From Pseudoselenomonas ruminantium (lineage in GTDB: Bacteria; Bacillota; Negativicutes; Selenomonadales; Selenomonadaceae), in assembly GCA_002448495.1 (NCBI GenBank), contig DJYL01000031.1, positions 1 to 11,383 on the forward strand: a DNA stretch of 11,383 nt. Reading direction: 5' to 3'. The position numbers and the translations under genes are program-made. The notes beneath the pieces are model-generated. The model saw nothing but the letters and a program-made list of their open reading frames with translations. It did not search any database and was not told where the DNA came from. Shown piece after piece: positions 1 through 9,048 of this stretch; position 1 is the first letter of the stretch; each line of letters begins with the position of its first letter.

Positions 1-945
1 TGCCGCTTCTGCATGGCGGGCTACTGCTTCCGCCGCCCAAGGAACCGCTCGCTTTCCGTGGTGACGCAGGAAGTCAAAGAAGCGTTGCAATATAAAAAAC
101 GCATCGGCCTGATGGGCGCGGCCATTTCCGATTATCCGGAGATTAACGAGCTTTGTAAGGATATCTTAGGTGAAGGACTTTCCATGTCGGTGGCTTCCTT
201 CCGCGCGGATTCGGTAACGCAGGAATTGGTGGATTCGCTCGCGGAAAGCGGGCTTAAAACATTGACCATGGCACCGGAGGCGGGCAGTTCCCGGATGCGG
301 GCCATCATCAATAAGGGTATTGAGGAAAAGCATCTCTTTAATGCCATGGATATGGGGCTCTCCGCAGGGATTCGTCATTTCCGTCTGTACATCATGATTG
401 GCCTGCCCTTCGAGCAGGAGGAAGATGTGGAGGCGATTGTGGATTTGGCGGAGCGTCTTAAAGACTATATGGAGGAGCATGGCAGCAAGGGCACGTTGAC
501 GTTAAGCGTCAATCCCTTTATCCCCAAGCCATTTACCCCTTTCCAATGGCTGCCTATGGCGGACAAGAAATATGTGGAAAAGGCGGCCAAAACCTTGACA
601 CAGGGTCTGCGCAAGCGCAAAAATATTCTTGTGGGCGTGGAATCGCCCAAAGAAACCTATATCCAAGGCGTATTGGCACGCGGTGACCGGCAGGTGGGTG
701 AAGCACTCCTAAAGGCCTGCGCAAATGGCGGCAGCAAGGCGTTCAAGCGTGCCATGAAGGATTGCGGCCTGTCCATGGAAACGTATCTCTACCGCCAGCG
801 GGAGGCCGATGAACTATTTCCCTGGGAAAGTCTGGATATGGGCTTCAGCCGGGAGTACATCTATCAGGAAATGAAAAAAGCCGGGGAATTAAAACCGACA
901 ATACCGTGTTTTGACGGTTGTCATCGCTGCGGTGTGTGTGGATAA
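1..945 (+). CDS. Radical SAM protein, C-terminal part (5' end outside window)
   Basis: The reading frame is open from base 1 to TAA at 943-945 (314 residues visible), so the true start lies upstream. The first residues, CRFCMAGYCFRRPR, match the end of a radical SAM CxxxCxxC iron-sulfur motif as found in the B12-binding/radical SAM family related to TIGR03960 (typically CxRGCRFCQAG). The first cysteine would fall just outside the window. Further along are a PEAGS element (about residue 93), a GLPFE strand-loop (about residue 135) and a NPFIPKPFTPFQW stretch, all typical of this family. The C-terminus ends in a second cysteine cluster, CFDGCHRCGVCG, suggesting an extra metal or cluster site. 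The substrate is unknown. It is followed after 26 bp by pgeF and probably shares its transcript. The radical SAM assignment is firm; the subfamily is less so. Confidence 0.88.
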   Translation, partial: CRFCMAGYCFRRPRNRSLSVVTQEVKEALQYKKRIGLMGAAISDYPEINELCKDILGEGLSMSVASFRADSVTQELVDSLAESGLKTLTMAPEAGSSRMRAIINKGIEEKHLFNAMDMGLSAGIRHFRLYIMIGLPFEQEEDVEAIVDLAERLKDYMEEHGSKGTLTLSVNPFIPKPFTPFQWLPMADKKYVEKAAKTLTQGLRKRKNILVGVESPKETYIQGVLARGDRQVGEALLKACANGGSKAFKRAMKDCGLSMETYLYRQREADELFPWESLDMGFSREYIYQEMKKAGELKPTIPCFDGCHRCGVCG

Positions 946-971
946 TATTTAGTGGCAAACGGGGTGACCTT

Positions 972-1793
972 ATGAGTTTTGCATTGGAACATCTGGGCAG
1001 TAATTTATGGCGGGGAAAGTTTTCCTCCTTTGATGAGAAAATTTGTCAGCATGCTTTTTCCAGCCGCTTGGGCGGGAAAAGCGTCAAGCCCTACAAGGGG
1101 CTGAACATGGCTCTGCATGTCGGTGATGAAGCAGATATCGTCTGGGAAAATCGTCAGCAGTTTTTTCAGGCCTTGGAATTAAAAGCAGAAAATCTGGTAA
1201 CCCCGCAGCAGGTGCATGGCGCAAACATAAAGCGCGTGACCAGAACGGATGCCGGACGGGGAGCACGGGATTATGCCGATGCTATCGCGGATACCGACGC
1301 CCTGATTACCAATGAACCAGGACTTCCCCTGATGCTCTGCTTTGCCGACTGTGTGCCGGTAATCTTCCTTGACCCGGAAAGAAAGGCCGTAGGCATTGCC
1401 CATGCGGGCTGGAAGGGAACCGTGGCAAAAATTGCCCGTGATACGGTCTGGCAGATGCAGGAGGAGTTCGGCTCTGCACCGGAAGATTTACTGGCCGGGA
1501 TTGGCCCTTCCATTGGCCCCTGCTGTTTTGCCGTAGGGGAAGACGTGGCCGACAAGTTCAAGCAGGCTTTTCCCAAGTTTGCGGATAAGCTGATTTCTGA
1601 GAAGGAAGGCCAGCTCTATGTAAATCTCTGGGAGGCCAATCGTTTGCAGCTCATGGAGGCAGGCCTTTTGGCTGAACATATTGAGATGGCGGATACTTGT
1701 ACCGACTGCCAACACCAGTGGTTCTATTCCTACCGGGCCGATGGCGGACAGACCGGACGCATGGCAGCCATAATTGCACTGAATCAATATTAA
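972..1793 (+). CDS. pgeF: PgeF/YfiH (YlmD) family protein, purine nucleoside phosphorylase / laccase-domain
   Basis: Encodes 273 residues of the YfiH/LACC1 family. Members were long annotated as multicopper polyphenol oxidases. Human LACC1 and bacterial homologues were later shown to act on purine nucleosides, and E. coli YfiH (PgeF) keeps peptidoglycan composition correct. Visible motifs are VHG (His82), a DTDALIT strand (about 107-113), FADCVP (Cys127), GIAHAGWKG (His144), GIGPSIGPCC (177-185) and the C-terminal YSYRADGG (252-259). His82, Cys127 and His144 are the expected metal-binding set. The ATG at 972 is preferred over an upstream in-frame ATG at 918 that overlaps the radical SAM gene, because GGGGTGA sits 4 nt before it and the length then fits the family. 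It is the ylmD position of the Bacillus ylmD-ylmE-sepF cluster. Confidence 0.93.
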   Translation: MSFALEHLGSNLWRGKFSSFDEKICQHAFSSRLGGKSVKPYKGLNMALHVGDEADIVWENRQQFFQALELKAENLVTPQQVHGANIKRVTRTDAGRGARDYADAIADTDALITNEPGLPLMLCFADCVPVIFLDPERKAVGIAHAGWKGTVAKIARDTVWQMQEEFGSAPEDLLAGIGPSIGPCCFAVGEDVADKFKQAFPKFADKLISEKEGQLYVNLWEANRLQLMEAGLLAEHIEMADTCTDCQHQWFYSYRADGGQTGRMAAIIALNQY

Positions 1794-1832
1794 CGGATTT
1801 CTCGAACAGAGTTTCGAACAGGGGTGAGTGTT

Positions 1833-2534
1833 TTGGGGCAGGAAATAGCAGAACGATATAAAGAAGTGCTGGCCAAAATCGAAGCGGCTAAAGCGCGGCG
1901 TACACAAGCGCCTAAAGATGCAGAGGTTACGCTGGTAGCGGTGACGAAGAATCACGATACCGCCGCTATGCGGGAGGCCATTGCCGCAGGCGCCGTAAAT
2001 GTAGGCGAAAATCGCGTGCAGGAGGCGAAGACGAAATTTGCCGAAATCGGCAATGCCGTCACCTGGCATCTTATCGGGCACCTGCAGACCAACAAGGTAC
2101 GGCAGGCCGTGAAATTTGCGGATATCATTCACTCGGTAGACAGTCTGCATCTGGCAGAAGCCATCAGCAGTGAGGCAGCACGCATTGATAAGGTGCAGGA
2201 TATTTTGGTGCAGGTGAATCTGGCCAAAGAGGACAGCAAGTCCGGTGTGTACCGTGAGGATTTACAGGAAATGCTGCAAGAGGTGACAGCCTTGCCTAAC
2301 CTGTGCCTGCGGGGCCTTATGTGTATGGCACCGAATTATGAAGATGTGGAAATGTGCCGCCCCCTGTTTCGGGAAATGTATAAAATTTATCAGCAGGTAC
2401 AGGATTTAGACCTGCCAATGTCGAATATAAATATGTTATCGATGGGCATGACCCACGATTACGAAATAGCCGTGGAAGAAGGCGCCAATGTGGTGCGGGT
2501 AGGTACCGCCATCTTTGGGCCGCGCCAGTATTAA
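1833..2534 (+). CDS. YggS/YlmE family pyridoxal-phosphate homeostasis protein
   Basis: A 233-residue PLP-binding protein of the YggS/PROSC family, a single TIM-barrel domain like the N-terminal half of alanine racemase. It has no known catalytic role and helps control free PLP and amino-acid/keto-acid pools. LVAVTKN contains the expected PLP lysine (Lys39). Also visible are VGENRVQE, WHLIGHLQTNK, SVDSL, LVQVNLA, LRGLMCM and the phosphate-binding LSMGMTHDYEIA, and the family ending VRVGTAIFG. The start is uncertain. TTG at 1833 has AGGGGTGAG ending 4 nt before it, the same spacing pattern as the gene upstream; GTG at 1824 lies inside that putative ribosome-binding site and would add three residues. 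It lies between pgeF and sepF, the ylmE position. Confidence 0.93.
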   Translation: MGQEIAERYKEVLAKIEAAKARRTQAPKDAEVTLVAVTKNHDTAAMREAIAAGAVNVGENRVQEAKTKFAEIGNAVTWHLIGHLQTNKVRQAVKFADIIHSVDSLHLAEAISSEAARIDKVQDILVQVNLAKEDSKSGVYREDLQEMLQEVTALPNLCLRGLMCMAPNYEDVEMCRPLFREMYKIYQQVQDLDLPMSNINMLSMGMTHDYEIAVEEGANVVRVGTAIFGPRQY

Positions 2535-2549
2535 CGAAGGGGACAAGTC

Positions 2550-3053
2550 ATGAGTATAATCGATAAAGTTTGCGGTAAAATGGGACTGATGGACCCGGCT
2601 GATGAAAAGCTGGAACTGGAAGAAGAAAAATTTCAGGAAGAACGCAATTATGAACCGGAAGAAGAGGATGAGAGTTTTACGATGAATCATGAACGCAGTG
2701 ACAGTGCCCGCAATGTGGTGGATTTCCAATCGGCAGCTTCAGCGCGGGAGACCAGTAGTGTGACCAATATGAAGATGAAGGTTATCGTCATTGAACCCAA
2801 GACCTTTGATGATGCCCAGCAGGTAGCCAATAACCTGCGGGAGAAAAAACCTGTGGTGATTAACTTTGAAAAGACCGAGGCTGAGGATGCCAAGCGCATC
2901 ATCGACTTTATCAGCGGTACGACTTATGCCTTGAACGGTGAAATCAAGAAGGTAGGGCATAATGTATTCCTGTGTGCGCCGAGCAATGTCAATGTAAGCT
3001 ACACGGAAGAAGAAAAGAAAGTATCGGCAGAAATGCCTTGGTTGAAAAAATAA
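2550..3053 (+). CDS. sepF: SepF, FtsZ-anchoring cell division protein
   Basis: A 167-residue protein with SepF architecture. The N-terminus (MSIIDKVCGKMGLM) can form the membrane-targeting amphipathic helix. It is followed by an acidic linker (about 18-72, rich in Glu) and the conserved SepF core (about 75-152), including VIEPKTFDDAQQVANNL, PVVINFEK, RIIDFISGTTYALNG and the KVGHNVFLCAPSNV strand. SepF polymerises into rings, tethers FtsZ filaments to the membrane and acts alongside or instead of FtsA. The ATG at 2550 follows yggS by 15 bp with a modest AAGGGGA ribosome-binding site. The next gene's ribosome-binding site overlaps the sepF stop codon, implying translational coupling. In Bacillus ylmG follows sepF; here ylmH follows directly. 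Confidence 0.95.
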   Translation: MSIIDKVCGKMGLMDPADEKLELEEEKFQEERNYEPEEEDESFTMNHERSDSARNVVDFQSAASARETSSVTNMKMKVIVIEPKTFDDAQQVANNLREKKPVVINFEKTEAEDAKRIIDFISGTTYALNGEIKKVGHNVFLCAPSNVNVSYTEEEKKVSAEMPWLKK

Positions 3054-3064
3054 GGAACACATAT

Positions 3065-3859
3065 ATGGCAAGTGAACAAAAAGAAAAACTGATTCGTTTT
3101 TATAAAGGTACGGAAGGCGAAGAAATCGTCATCAAATTGGTGGATTTGGCAGAAAATGTCCTGCGCACCCAGAAATTTCGTATCTCTGGCTTTCTTGACC
3201 CCTTTGGGCAGGAAATTGCGGAAACCGTAGCCGCCAACTATGGCAATATCCGCGTGGACTTTGCGGGCGGTTATCAGGGAGCCGAACGGGCAAGAGCCAT
3301 CTTTATTCACGAGGACTTTGCCGGCACGCCGACGGGCTTTGGCATTGACTGTATCGAAGCCAAATGGAATGGTCAGTTTGCAAGACTCAGCCACCGTGAC
3401 GTACTCGGAGCGCTTATGGGACAGGGCATTGAGCGCGATACTATCGGTGATTTGCTCGTAACCAATGATTCCGTCAAAATCATCTGCGAGGAAAAGATGG
3501 CAGATTTCCTGCTCACGAACCTCGATAAAATCGGCGCTGTAGGTGTAACCTGTGAGCGCGCTGACCTTAGTACCATTGCGCCCAAGGAAGAACGCTGCAA
3601 AGAAATCCGGGCAACGGTGGCCTCCTTGCGCGTGGATTCCATCGCCGCTGCCGGATTCGGCTCATCAAGAAGCAAAGCAGCTGCCGATATTGCCGCCGAC
3701 AAACTCAAAATCAACTGGCAGCCCGCCAAAAGTGCATCCCAGAATGTCAAAGAAGGCGACATCCTCTCCATGCGCGGCAGAGGGCGGCTGGAAGTGGCAG
3801 AGGTCAGAGGTACGACTAAGAAAGGGCGTACCGTGGTCGTGTTGAAAAGATATTTATGA
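3065..3859 (+). CDS. ylmH: YlmH, S4-domain RNA-binding protein
   Basis: Encodes 264 residues. The N-terminal two thirds match the YlmH-specific region: FLDPFGQEIAE, FAGGYQGAERARA, then LSHRDVLGALMGQGIERDTIGDL at about 108-130. The C-terminus (about 186-250) is an S4 RNA-binding domain, seen as VASLRVDSIAA, SRSKAAADIAADKLKINW and the VKEGDILSMRGRGRLEV strand. In Bacillus subtilis YlmH binds the ribosome and is linked to ribosome-associated quality control of stalled 50S-peptidyl-tRNA complexes; the same role here is inferred from orthology. The ATG at 3065 is chosen because AAGGA overlapping the sepF TAA is the only good ribosome-binding site. The in-frame ATG at 2972 would run deep into sepF. 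Confidence 0.92.
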   Translation: MASEQKEKLIRFYKGTEGEEIVIKLVDLAENVLRTQKFRISGFLDPFGQEIAETVAANYGNIRVDFAGGYQGAERARAIFIHEDFAGTPTGFGIDCIEAKWNGQFARLSHRDVLGALMGQGIERDTIGDLLVTNDSVKIICEEKMADFLLTNLDKIGAVGVTCERADLSTIAPKEERCKEIRATVASLRVDSIAAAGFGSSRSKAAADIAADKLKINWQPAKSASQNVKEGDILSMRGRGRLEVAEVRGTTKKGRTVVVLKRYL

Positions 3860-3890
3860 TATAGACATATACAGATAGGGGATAATAATA

Positions 3891-4514
3891 TTGCTTACAC
3901 CAATGGATATACACAACAAGGATTTCAAGCGCAGCTTTCGCGGTTACAATGAGGACGAAATCGATGATTTCCTTGATAAGGTAGTAAATGACTATGAAAA
4001 GCTGTTCCGGGAAAATGACCGGCTGAAGGAAGACTTGGCCCGTGCCAAGAAGGATAACGAGCAGTATCAGCAGCTGGAGCAGAATCTGAAGGATACGCTG
4101 CTCGTGGCGCAGAAGACGGCTGAAGAAGTGACCAGCAACGCGCGCAAGAATGCTGAAGAAACGCGGGAAAACACGGCTAAGGAATGTGCCAATAAGCTCC
4201 ACGAAGCGGAGATGAAGGCCGAAAAAATCATTGAGGATGCCAAGAACAAAGCACAGGTGATTGTAGCGGAGTATGATCGTCTGGTGCGGGAGAAGAACAC
4301 CTTCCTGCGGAAAATCAAGGTGACGCTGGAATCTGAACTGGCGGTTATCGATGAAACGATGAAGCAGATTCCTGACCCGGAAAAGGAAGAACGAGAAAAG
4401 AAAGCTATGGGGACGCAGGCAGAAGCCCTGCAGAAAGCCCTGTCGGAACATCAGGCTGTTCCCTATGAAGCCAGAGAATTAGGCGAAGAACAGAAAGACG
4501 AGCAGGAGGGCTAA
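3891..4514 (+). CDS. divIVA: DivIVA-family cell division/polarity protein
   Basis: A 207-residue coiled-coil protein. The TTG start at 3891 is supported by the family-standard N-terminus MLTPMDIHNKDFKRSFRGYNEDEIDDFL, beginning exactly there and including the Phe16-Arg17 pair matching the residues DivIVA inserts into curved membrane. AGGGGAT precedes it by about 9 nt. Residues 32-170 are highly charged and rich in heptad-like Ala/Leu/Glu/Lys patterns, forming long coiled coils. The C-terminal tail (172-207) is acidic and Gln/Glu rich. DivIVA marks negatively curved membrane at septa and poles and recruits division or wall-growth partners. It sits 31 bp after ylmH, in the conserved Firmicutes position. 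What it recruits in this organism cannot be read from sequence. Confidence 0.95.
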   Translation: MLTPMDIHNKDFKRSFRGYNEDEIDDFLDKVVNDYEKLFRENDRLKEDLARAKKDNEQYQQLEQNLKDTLLVAQKTAEEVTSNARKNAEETRENTAKECANKLHEAEMKAEKIIEDAKNKAQVIVAEYDRLVREKNTFLRKIKVTLESELAVIDETMKQIPDPEKEEREKKAMGTQAEALQKALSEHQAVPYEARELGEEQKDEQEG

Positions 4515-4523
4515 GGCAGTCAG

Positions 4524-4959
4524 ATGGCAGTAGGATTGTTTTTTGTACTGTTGGCCTTAGACCAGCTGATTAAGTTTTTGGTTATGCTGACCATGACACC
4601 GGGCGAGAGCGTTCCCGTAATCAAAAATGTCTTTCATATTACCTATGTGTTGAACCCCGGAGCGGCTTTTGGCATGCTGCCGCATCAAAACTGGTTTTTT
4701 ATACTGGCCGGTGCGGCTATGATTGCCGCCTTTGCTTATTATTATCCCCGGCTGAAACAGCAATGTGCGTATTTTCGTTATGGCTGTGTGGCATTGCTTT
4801 CCGGCGCGGTGGGCAACCTGATTGACCGCATTCGGAGCGGTCTGGTGGTGGATTTTTTTGATTTCCGCATTTGGCCGGTGTTCAATATTGCGGACATTGC
4901 TATTGTTTTGGGCGTTGTCAGCATGATTTATGCCATTTTATGCAAGGAAAAGGAAATGG

Positions 4960-4967
<8 letters not shown>
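4524..4967 (+). CDS. lspA: LspA, lipoprotein signal peptidase II
   Basis: A 147-residue integral membrane aspartyl protease that removes signal peptides from diacylglyceryl-modified prolipoproteins. Four hydrophobic segments are visible, at about 3-22, 56-74, 86-100 and 121-140. The conserved family boxes are all present: LDQLIKF (Asp13), NPGAAFGM (44-51), GNLIDRIRSGLVVDFFDF (97-114, Asn98 and Asp101) and FNIADIAIVLG (120-130, Asn121, Ala123, Asp124). Asp101 and Asp124 are the expected catalytic pair by comparison with B. subtilis LspA (Asp102 and Asp129). The ATG at 4524 lies 9 bp after divIVA. The stop codon is overlapped by the start region of rluD, which indicates coupling. Confidence 0.96.
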
Positions 4968-5898
<931 letters not shown>

Positions 5899-5905
5899 AC
5901 AGTGA

Positions 5906-6469
<564 letters not shown>

Positions 6470-6490
6470 AATAAATTTAGAATGTGTAAG

Positions 6491-6525
6491 GCCAGAGCAG
6501 ATTTCCTTTCTGCTTTGGCTTTTTT
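6491..6525 (+). terminator. Intrinsic terminator after pyrR
   Basis: An 11-bp hairpin (6491-6501 with 6509-6519, one G-U pair, 7-nt loop) is followed by six T residues at 6520-6525. It lies 21 bp after the pyrR stop and would end the long cluster transcript. The next gene's ribosome-binding site begins at 6526, immediately after the T run. Confidence 0.88.
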
Positions 6526-6537
6526 AGGAGGTTAAGT

Positions 6538-7098
6538 GTGCAAACGGTAAGCAATGTGTTGAATTTAGTAAAGACAGCTATAGAGCCTGCACTAAAAAAC
6601 GCACAGATAGTAGTGGATGCAACAGCCGGTAACGGACATGATACCCTGTTTTTGGCAGAGCATACTCCCGCTAACGCAAAAATTTATGCCTTTGATATTC
6701 AGGAAACGGCATTAACCAATACGCGGGCAATAACGGCTGAGTATGCTGAACGGATTGATTATGTACTGGCCAGCCATGATAAAATTGCCGAGTTGGTGTC
6801 CGAACCTATTGATGTGGCGATGTTCAATCTTGGCTATCTGCCCGGAGAGAAGCATTGCGTTACCACCAAGGTGGAAAGCACCATGGCGGCAGTCAGACAG
6901 GTTTTAGCTAAACTGAGTTGTAACGGTGTTTGCGTGGTGGTTGCCTATCCCGGACATGAAGCGGGGGCACAGGAGGCGGCTGATTTAGAGGATTTTTTCA
7001 CCGTGTTGCCGAAAAAGGATTACACGGTGGGCTGTTATCGTCTGCTTAATCATGCGCGGACGGCACCATATGCCTATGTGGTGGAAAAAGTGCGTTAA
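6538..7098 (+). CDS. mnmM: MnmM/YtqB-type class I SAM-dependent methyltransferase
   Basis: Encodes 186 residues from a GTG start with a strong AGGAGG 6 nt upstream. The SAM-binding motif I is VVDATAGNGHDTLFLA (25-40), with the acidic end of strand beta-2 at YAFDIQ (50-55). The FNLGYLPG element (96-103) and the VAYPGHEAGAQEA stretch (135-147) are characteristic of the YtqB/'putative rRNA methylase' family. In B. subtilis and S. aureus this family was identified as MnmM, which methylates 5-aminomethyl-2-thiouridine at the tRNA wobble position to the mnm5s2U form. That function here is inferred from family membership. It starts directly behind the pyrR terminator, with no convincing promoter in between, and is followed by the 5'-nucleotidase gene after 14 bp. 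Confidence 0.85.
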   Translation: MQTVSNVLNLVKTAIEPALKNAQIVVDATAGNGHDTLFLAEHTPANAKIYAFDIQETALTNTRAITAEYAERIDYVLASHDKIAELVSEPIDVAMFNLGYLPGEKHCVTTKVESTMAAVRQVLAKLSCNGVCVVVAYPGHEAGAQEAADLEDFFTVLPKKDYTVGCYRLLNHARTAPYAYVVEKVR

Positions 7099-7112
7099 AG
7101 AGGGGATACATT

Positions 7113-8636
7113 ATGTGGAAAAAGAAATTAATGGCGGCTGTTTTGGGGATATGCCTTAGTTTGCCTTTGCCGGTGTTTGCTTCGGTGCAGAAGGATGGTG
7201 TGCATATTACAATCCTGCATACGAATGATATGCATGCCCGGGTGCAGAGTACAGATGATGAGGGCAAGACCATTGGTATGGATTGGCTGGCAGGTGCTAT
7301 TTGGGCACAAAAAGAAGCCGATGAGGATACGCTGGCTTTGGATGCCGGTGATACCTTTCACGGCTCAGCATTTATTAATCTAAGCCGGGGCAGTAATATG
7401 GCTATGCTGATGAATCTGTCCGGCTATGATGCCATGACACCGGGAAATCATGATTTTAATTTCGGCAGTCAGCGGCTGGTGGAACTGGCTGGTATGTTGA
7501 ATTTTCCTGTGCTGAGTGCAAATCTTATGGATAAGGATAAGACGCAGTATATTTTCCGTCCTTATAAGAGTTATGAATTCAATGGAGTTAAGGTCGCAGT
7601 AATCGGCCTGACTACGCCGGAAACAGCCTACAAGATGAATCCTTTGAACGTACAAGATGTTGCCTTTACTGACCCCGTTGCTGTGGCCCAAGAATTAATG
7701 CCTAAACTGCGAGCCTCGCATGATGTGGTAATCGGGCTTATGCATATGGGAATGGATAAGAGTTCCGTGATAACGTCAGAACAGCTGGCCAAGGCGGTGC
7801 CGGGCTTTGACATCATCATTGATGGTCATAGCCATACGACCCTGCCTAAAGGGCTGAAAGTGGGCAATACGCTTATTTGTCAAACGGGCTGGCACGGCTA
7901 TGCTCTGGGCAAGGTGGAACTGGTGGTCAAAGACCATAAACTGCGCAAAGCACAGGCTTCGCTGTTAAACCGTCAGGGGGTAGAAAAACTGGCGCAAAAG
8001 CCGGATGAGGGTGTACAACAGGCTTTGCAGGAGATAAACGCACAGGTGAAAATGGAAACCGAAACCGTAGTAGCAGAAAGTCCGCGGACACTTACGGCTG
8101 CACGTGAGATTGTGCGGGCGCAGGAATCGGAACTGGGCAATCTTGCCGCTGATGCTTTGCGGCAGGCAACGGAGGCCGATGTGGCTATGGTCAATGGTGG
8201 CAGTCTGCGTACAGCACTCCCTGCGGGCAAGATTACCAAGGGGGCAGTATTGGATATTTTCCCCTTTAACAACCGCGTGATAACTTTGGCAGTGGACGGC
8301 AAGACGCTGAAGTCTATGCTGGAATTATCCGTGCAGTATCTGCCGTCTGCTTTTGGTGGCTTTTTGGATGTCAGCGGCATGACCTTTACGGTAGATACCA
8401 AGGCACCTGCAGGTAAGCGTGTCAGTGAAATCAAGGTGCAGGAACAGCCGTTAGAGGAGAGCAAAATCTATACGTTGGCGCTTAATGATTTCACTGCGGC
8501 CGGAGGCGATGGTTATGATATGCTGAAGGGCGCACAGATGAAAGGTGACTTTGGTCCGCTGGAAAGCATTTTTGTGGAGTATTTGCAGAAAAATGGGGTG
8601 CAGGGGGTTGAGCTTGGACGCATTACAATGAAGTAA
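7113..8636 (+). CDS. Secreted 5'-nucleotidase / metallophosphoesterase (UshA-like)
   Basis: A 507-residue exported enzyme. Residues 1-24 form a signal peptide (MWKKK, a hydrophobic core, then a likely cleavage after VFA at 23). The N-terminal metallophosphoesterase domain shows LHTNDMHAR (Asp39, His41), LDAGDTFHGS (Asp80), GNHDFNFG (Asn112-His113), LMHMG (His211) and DGHSHT (His239, His241), a complete dinuclear metal site. The C-terminal 5'-nucleotidase domain (about 320-500) has ESELGNLAADALRQ, MVNGGSLRTALPAG, FPFNNRV and LNDFTAAGGDGYDML, which build the nucleoside-binding pocket. It probably dephosphorylates extracytoplasmic nucleotides for nucleoside salvage; the exact substrate (5'-NMP, cyclic nucleotides or UDP-sugars) is not fixed by sequence. 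AGGGG precedes the ATG. A strong terminator follows. Confidence 0.93.
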   Translation: MWKKKLMAAVLGICLSLPLPVFASVQKDGVHITILHTNDMHARVQSTDDEGKTIGMDWLAGAIWAQKEADEDTLALDAGDTFHGSAFINLSRGSNMAMLMNLSGYDAMTPGNHDFNFGSQRLVELAGMLNFPVLSANLMDKDKTQYIFRPYKSYEFNGVKVAVIGLTTPETAYKMNPLNVQDVAFTDPVAVAQELMPKLRASHDVVIGLMHMGMDKSSVITSEQLAKAVPGFDIIIDGHSHTTLPKGLKVGNTLICQTGWHGYALGKVELVVKDHKLRKAQASLLNRQGVEKLAQKPDEGVQQALQEINAQVKMETETVVAESPRTLTAAREIVRAQESELGNLAADALRQATEADVAMVNGGSLRTALPAGKITKGAVLDIFPFNNRVITLAVDGKTLKSMLELSVQYLPSAFGGFLDVSGMTFTVDTKAPAGKRVSEIKVQEQPLEESKIYTLALNDFTAAGGDGYDMLKGAQMKGDFGPLESIFVEYLQKNGVQGVELGRITMK

Positions 8637-8653
8637 CATTTATATACTAAGAC

Positions 8654-8692
8654 GCCCGATGGCTGAAGAGTTTTTCAGCCATCGGGCTTTTT
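8654..8692 (+). terminator. Strong intrinsic terminator after the 5'-nucleotidase gene
   Basis: A perfect 14-bp stem (8654-8667 with 8674-8687) with a 6-nt loop is followed by five T residues (8688-8692). It sits 17 bp after the stop codon. On the opposite strand no T run follows the hairpin, so it is not an obvious terminator for the leftward RNA at 8942-8750. Confidence 0.93.
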
Positions 8693-8749
8693 CGTAAATT
8701 GCAGTTTATCGGGAGTTCGTAGTAAAGTTATCCCGTACATACGCAGTCA

Positions 8750-8942
8750 GGGGCAAACGGGGAGTACTTTTTCTGTTTCCCGCTAAACGACCCCCTCGAA
8801 AAAAATAGCTGTTCAGTTGCCCGCGCCGGGCAGGCCAACGGCGCTTCTTTCAGCGTATTATCCTAGCCTGGTTCTACATGGGGCCGGCCTTCACTTCGTT
8901 CAGGCAGTCGCTCCTAACAGAAAAGCACTCCCCGTCCGCCCC
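8750..8942 (-). ncRNA. Structured RNA copy A, homologous to the RNA at 9049-9246
   Basis: About 193 nt, read leftward. Its ends pair in a closing helix of about 27 bp (8916-8942 with 8750-8777, one bulge, three G-U pairs that exist only on the minus strand). Inside, in RNA order, are: a 4-bp hairpin (8902-8905 with 8887-8890) around the 11-nt loop GAACGAAGTGA; a helix 8880-8885 with 8789-8794; a pseudoknot strand 8862-8867 pairing 8782-8787; and a GC-rich hairpin (8839-8844 with 8823-8828). The same elements occur in the same order in copy B with base changes that keep pairing. No protein frame is credible here. A CATAAT hexamer on the minus strand, 9 nt upstream of the helix, could be a -10 element. 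No U-run terminator was found. The family is unassigned; a raiA-motif RNA is possible. Confidence 0.78.
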
Positions 8943-9048
8943 AAGCTACGGATTATGCAATCGGCAAGAACTCGTGGCTCCCGTTACAAGAACATCGATG
9001 TGATTGCTGCTTGTCACCACGAAAATTACATTGTGTACGGACATCACT
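8943..9048. promoter_or_regulatory. Divergent control region between the two structured RNAs
   Basis: About 106 bp separate the two RNA 5' ends and should hold both promoters. Leftward, the minus strand has CATAAT 9 nt before the closing helix but no good -35 at 17 bp. Rightward, TTGCTG (9004-9009) and TACATT (9027-9032) are 17 bp apart and would start transcription near 9039; TTGTCA at 9011-9016 is an alternative -35. None of these is close to consensus, so the location is supported mainly by geometry. Confidence 0.35.

Noticed and set aside
1802..1821. Direct repeat TCGAACAG occurring twice between pgeF and the YggS gene
   Set aside because: An 8-base repeat with 4 nt between copies, not matched elsewhere near promoters in the window; too little to call an operator.
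2972..3064. Extended N-terminus for YlmH
   Set aside because: The extra 31 residues are sepF coding sequence read in another frame. ATG 3065 has the ribosome-binding site and gives the normal family N-terminus.
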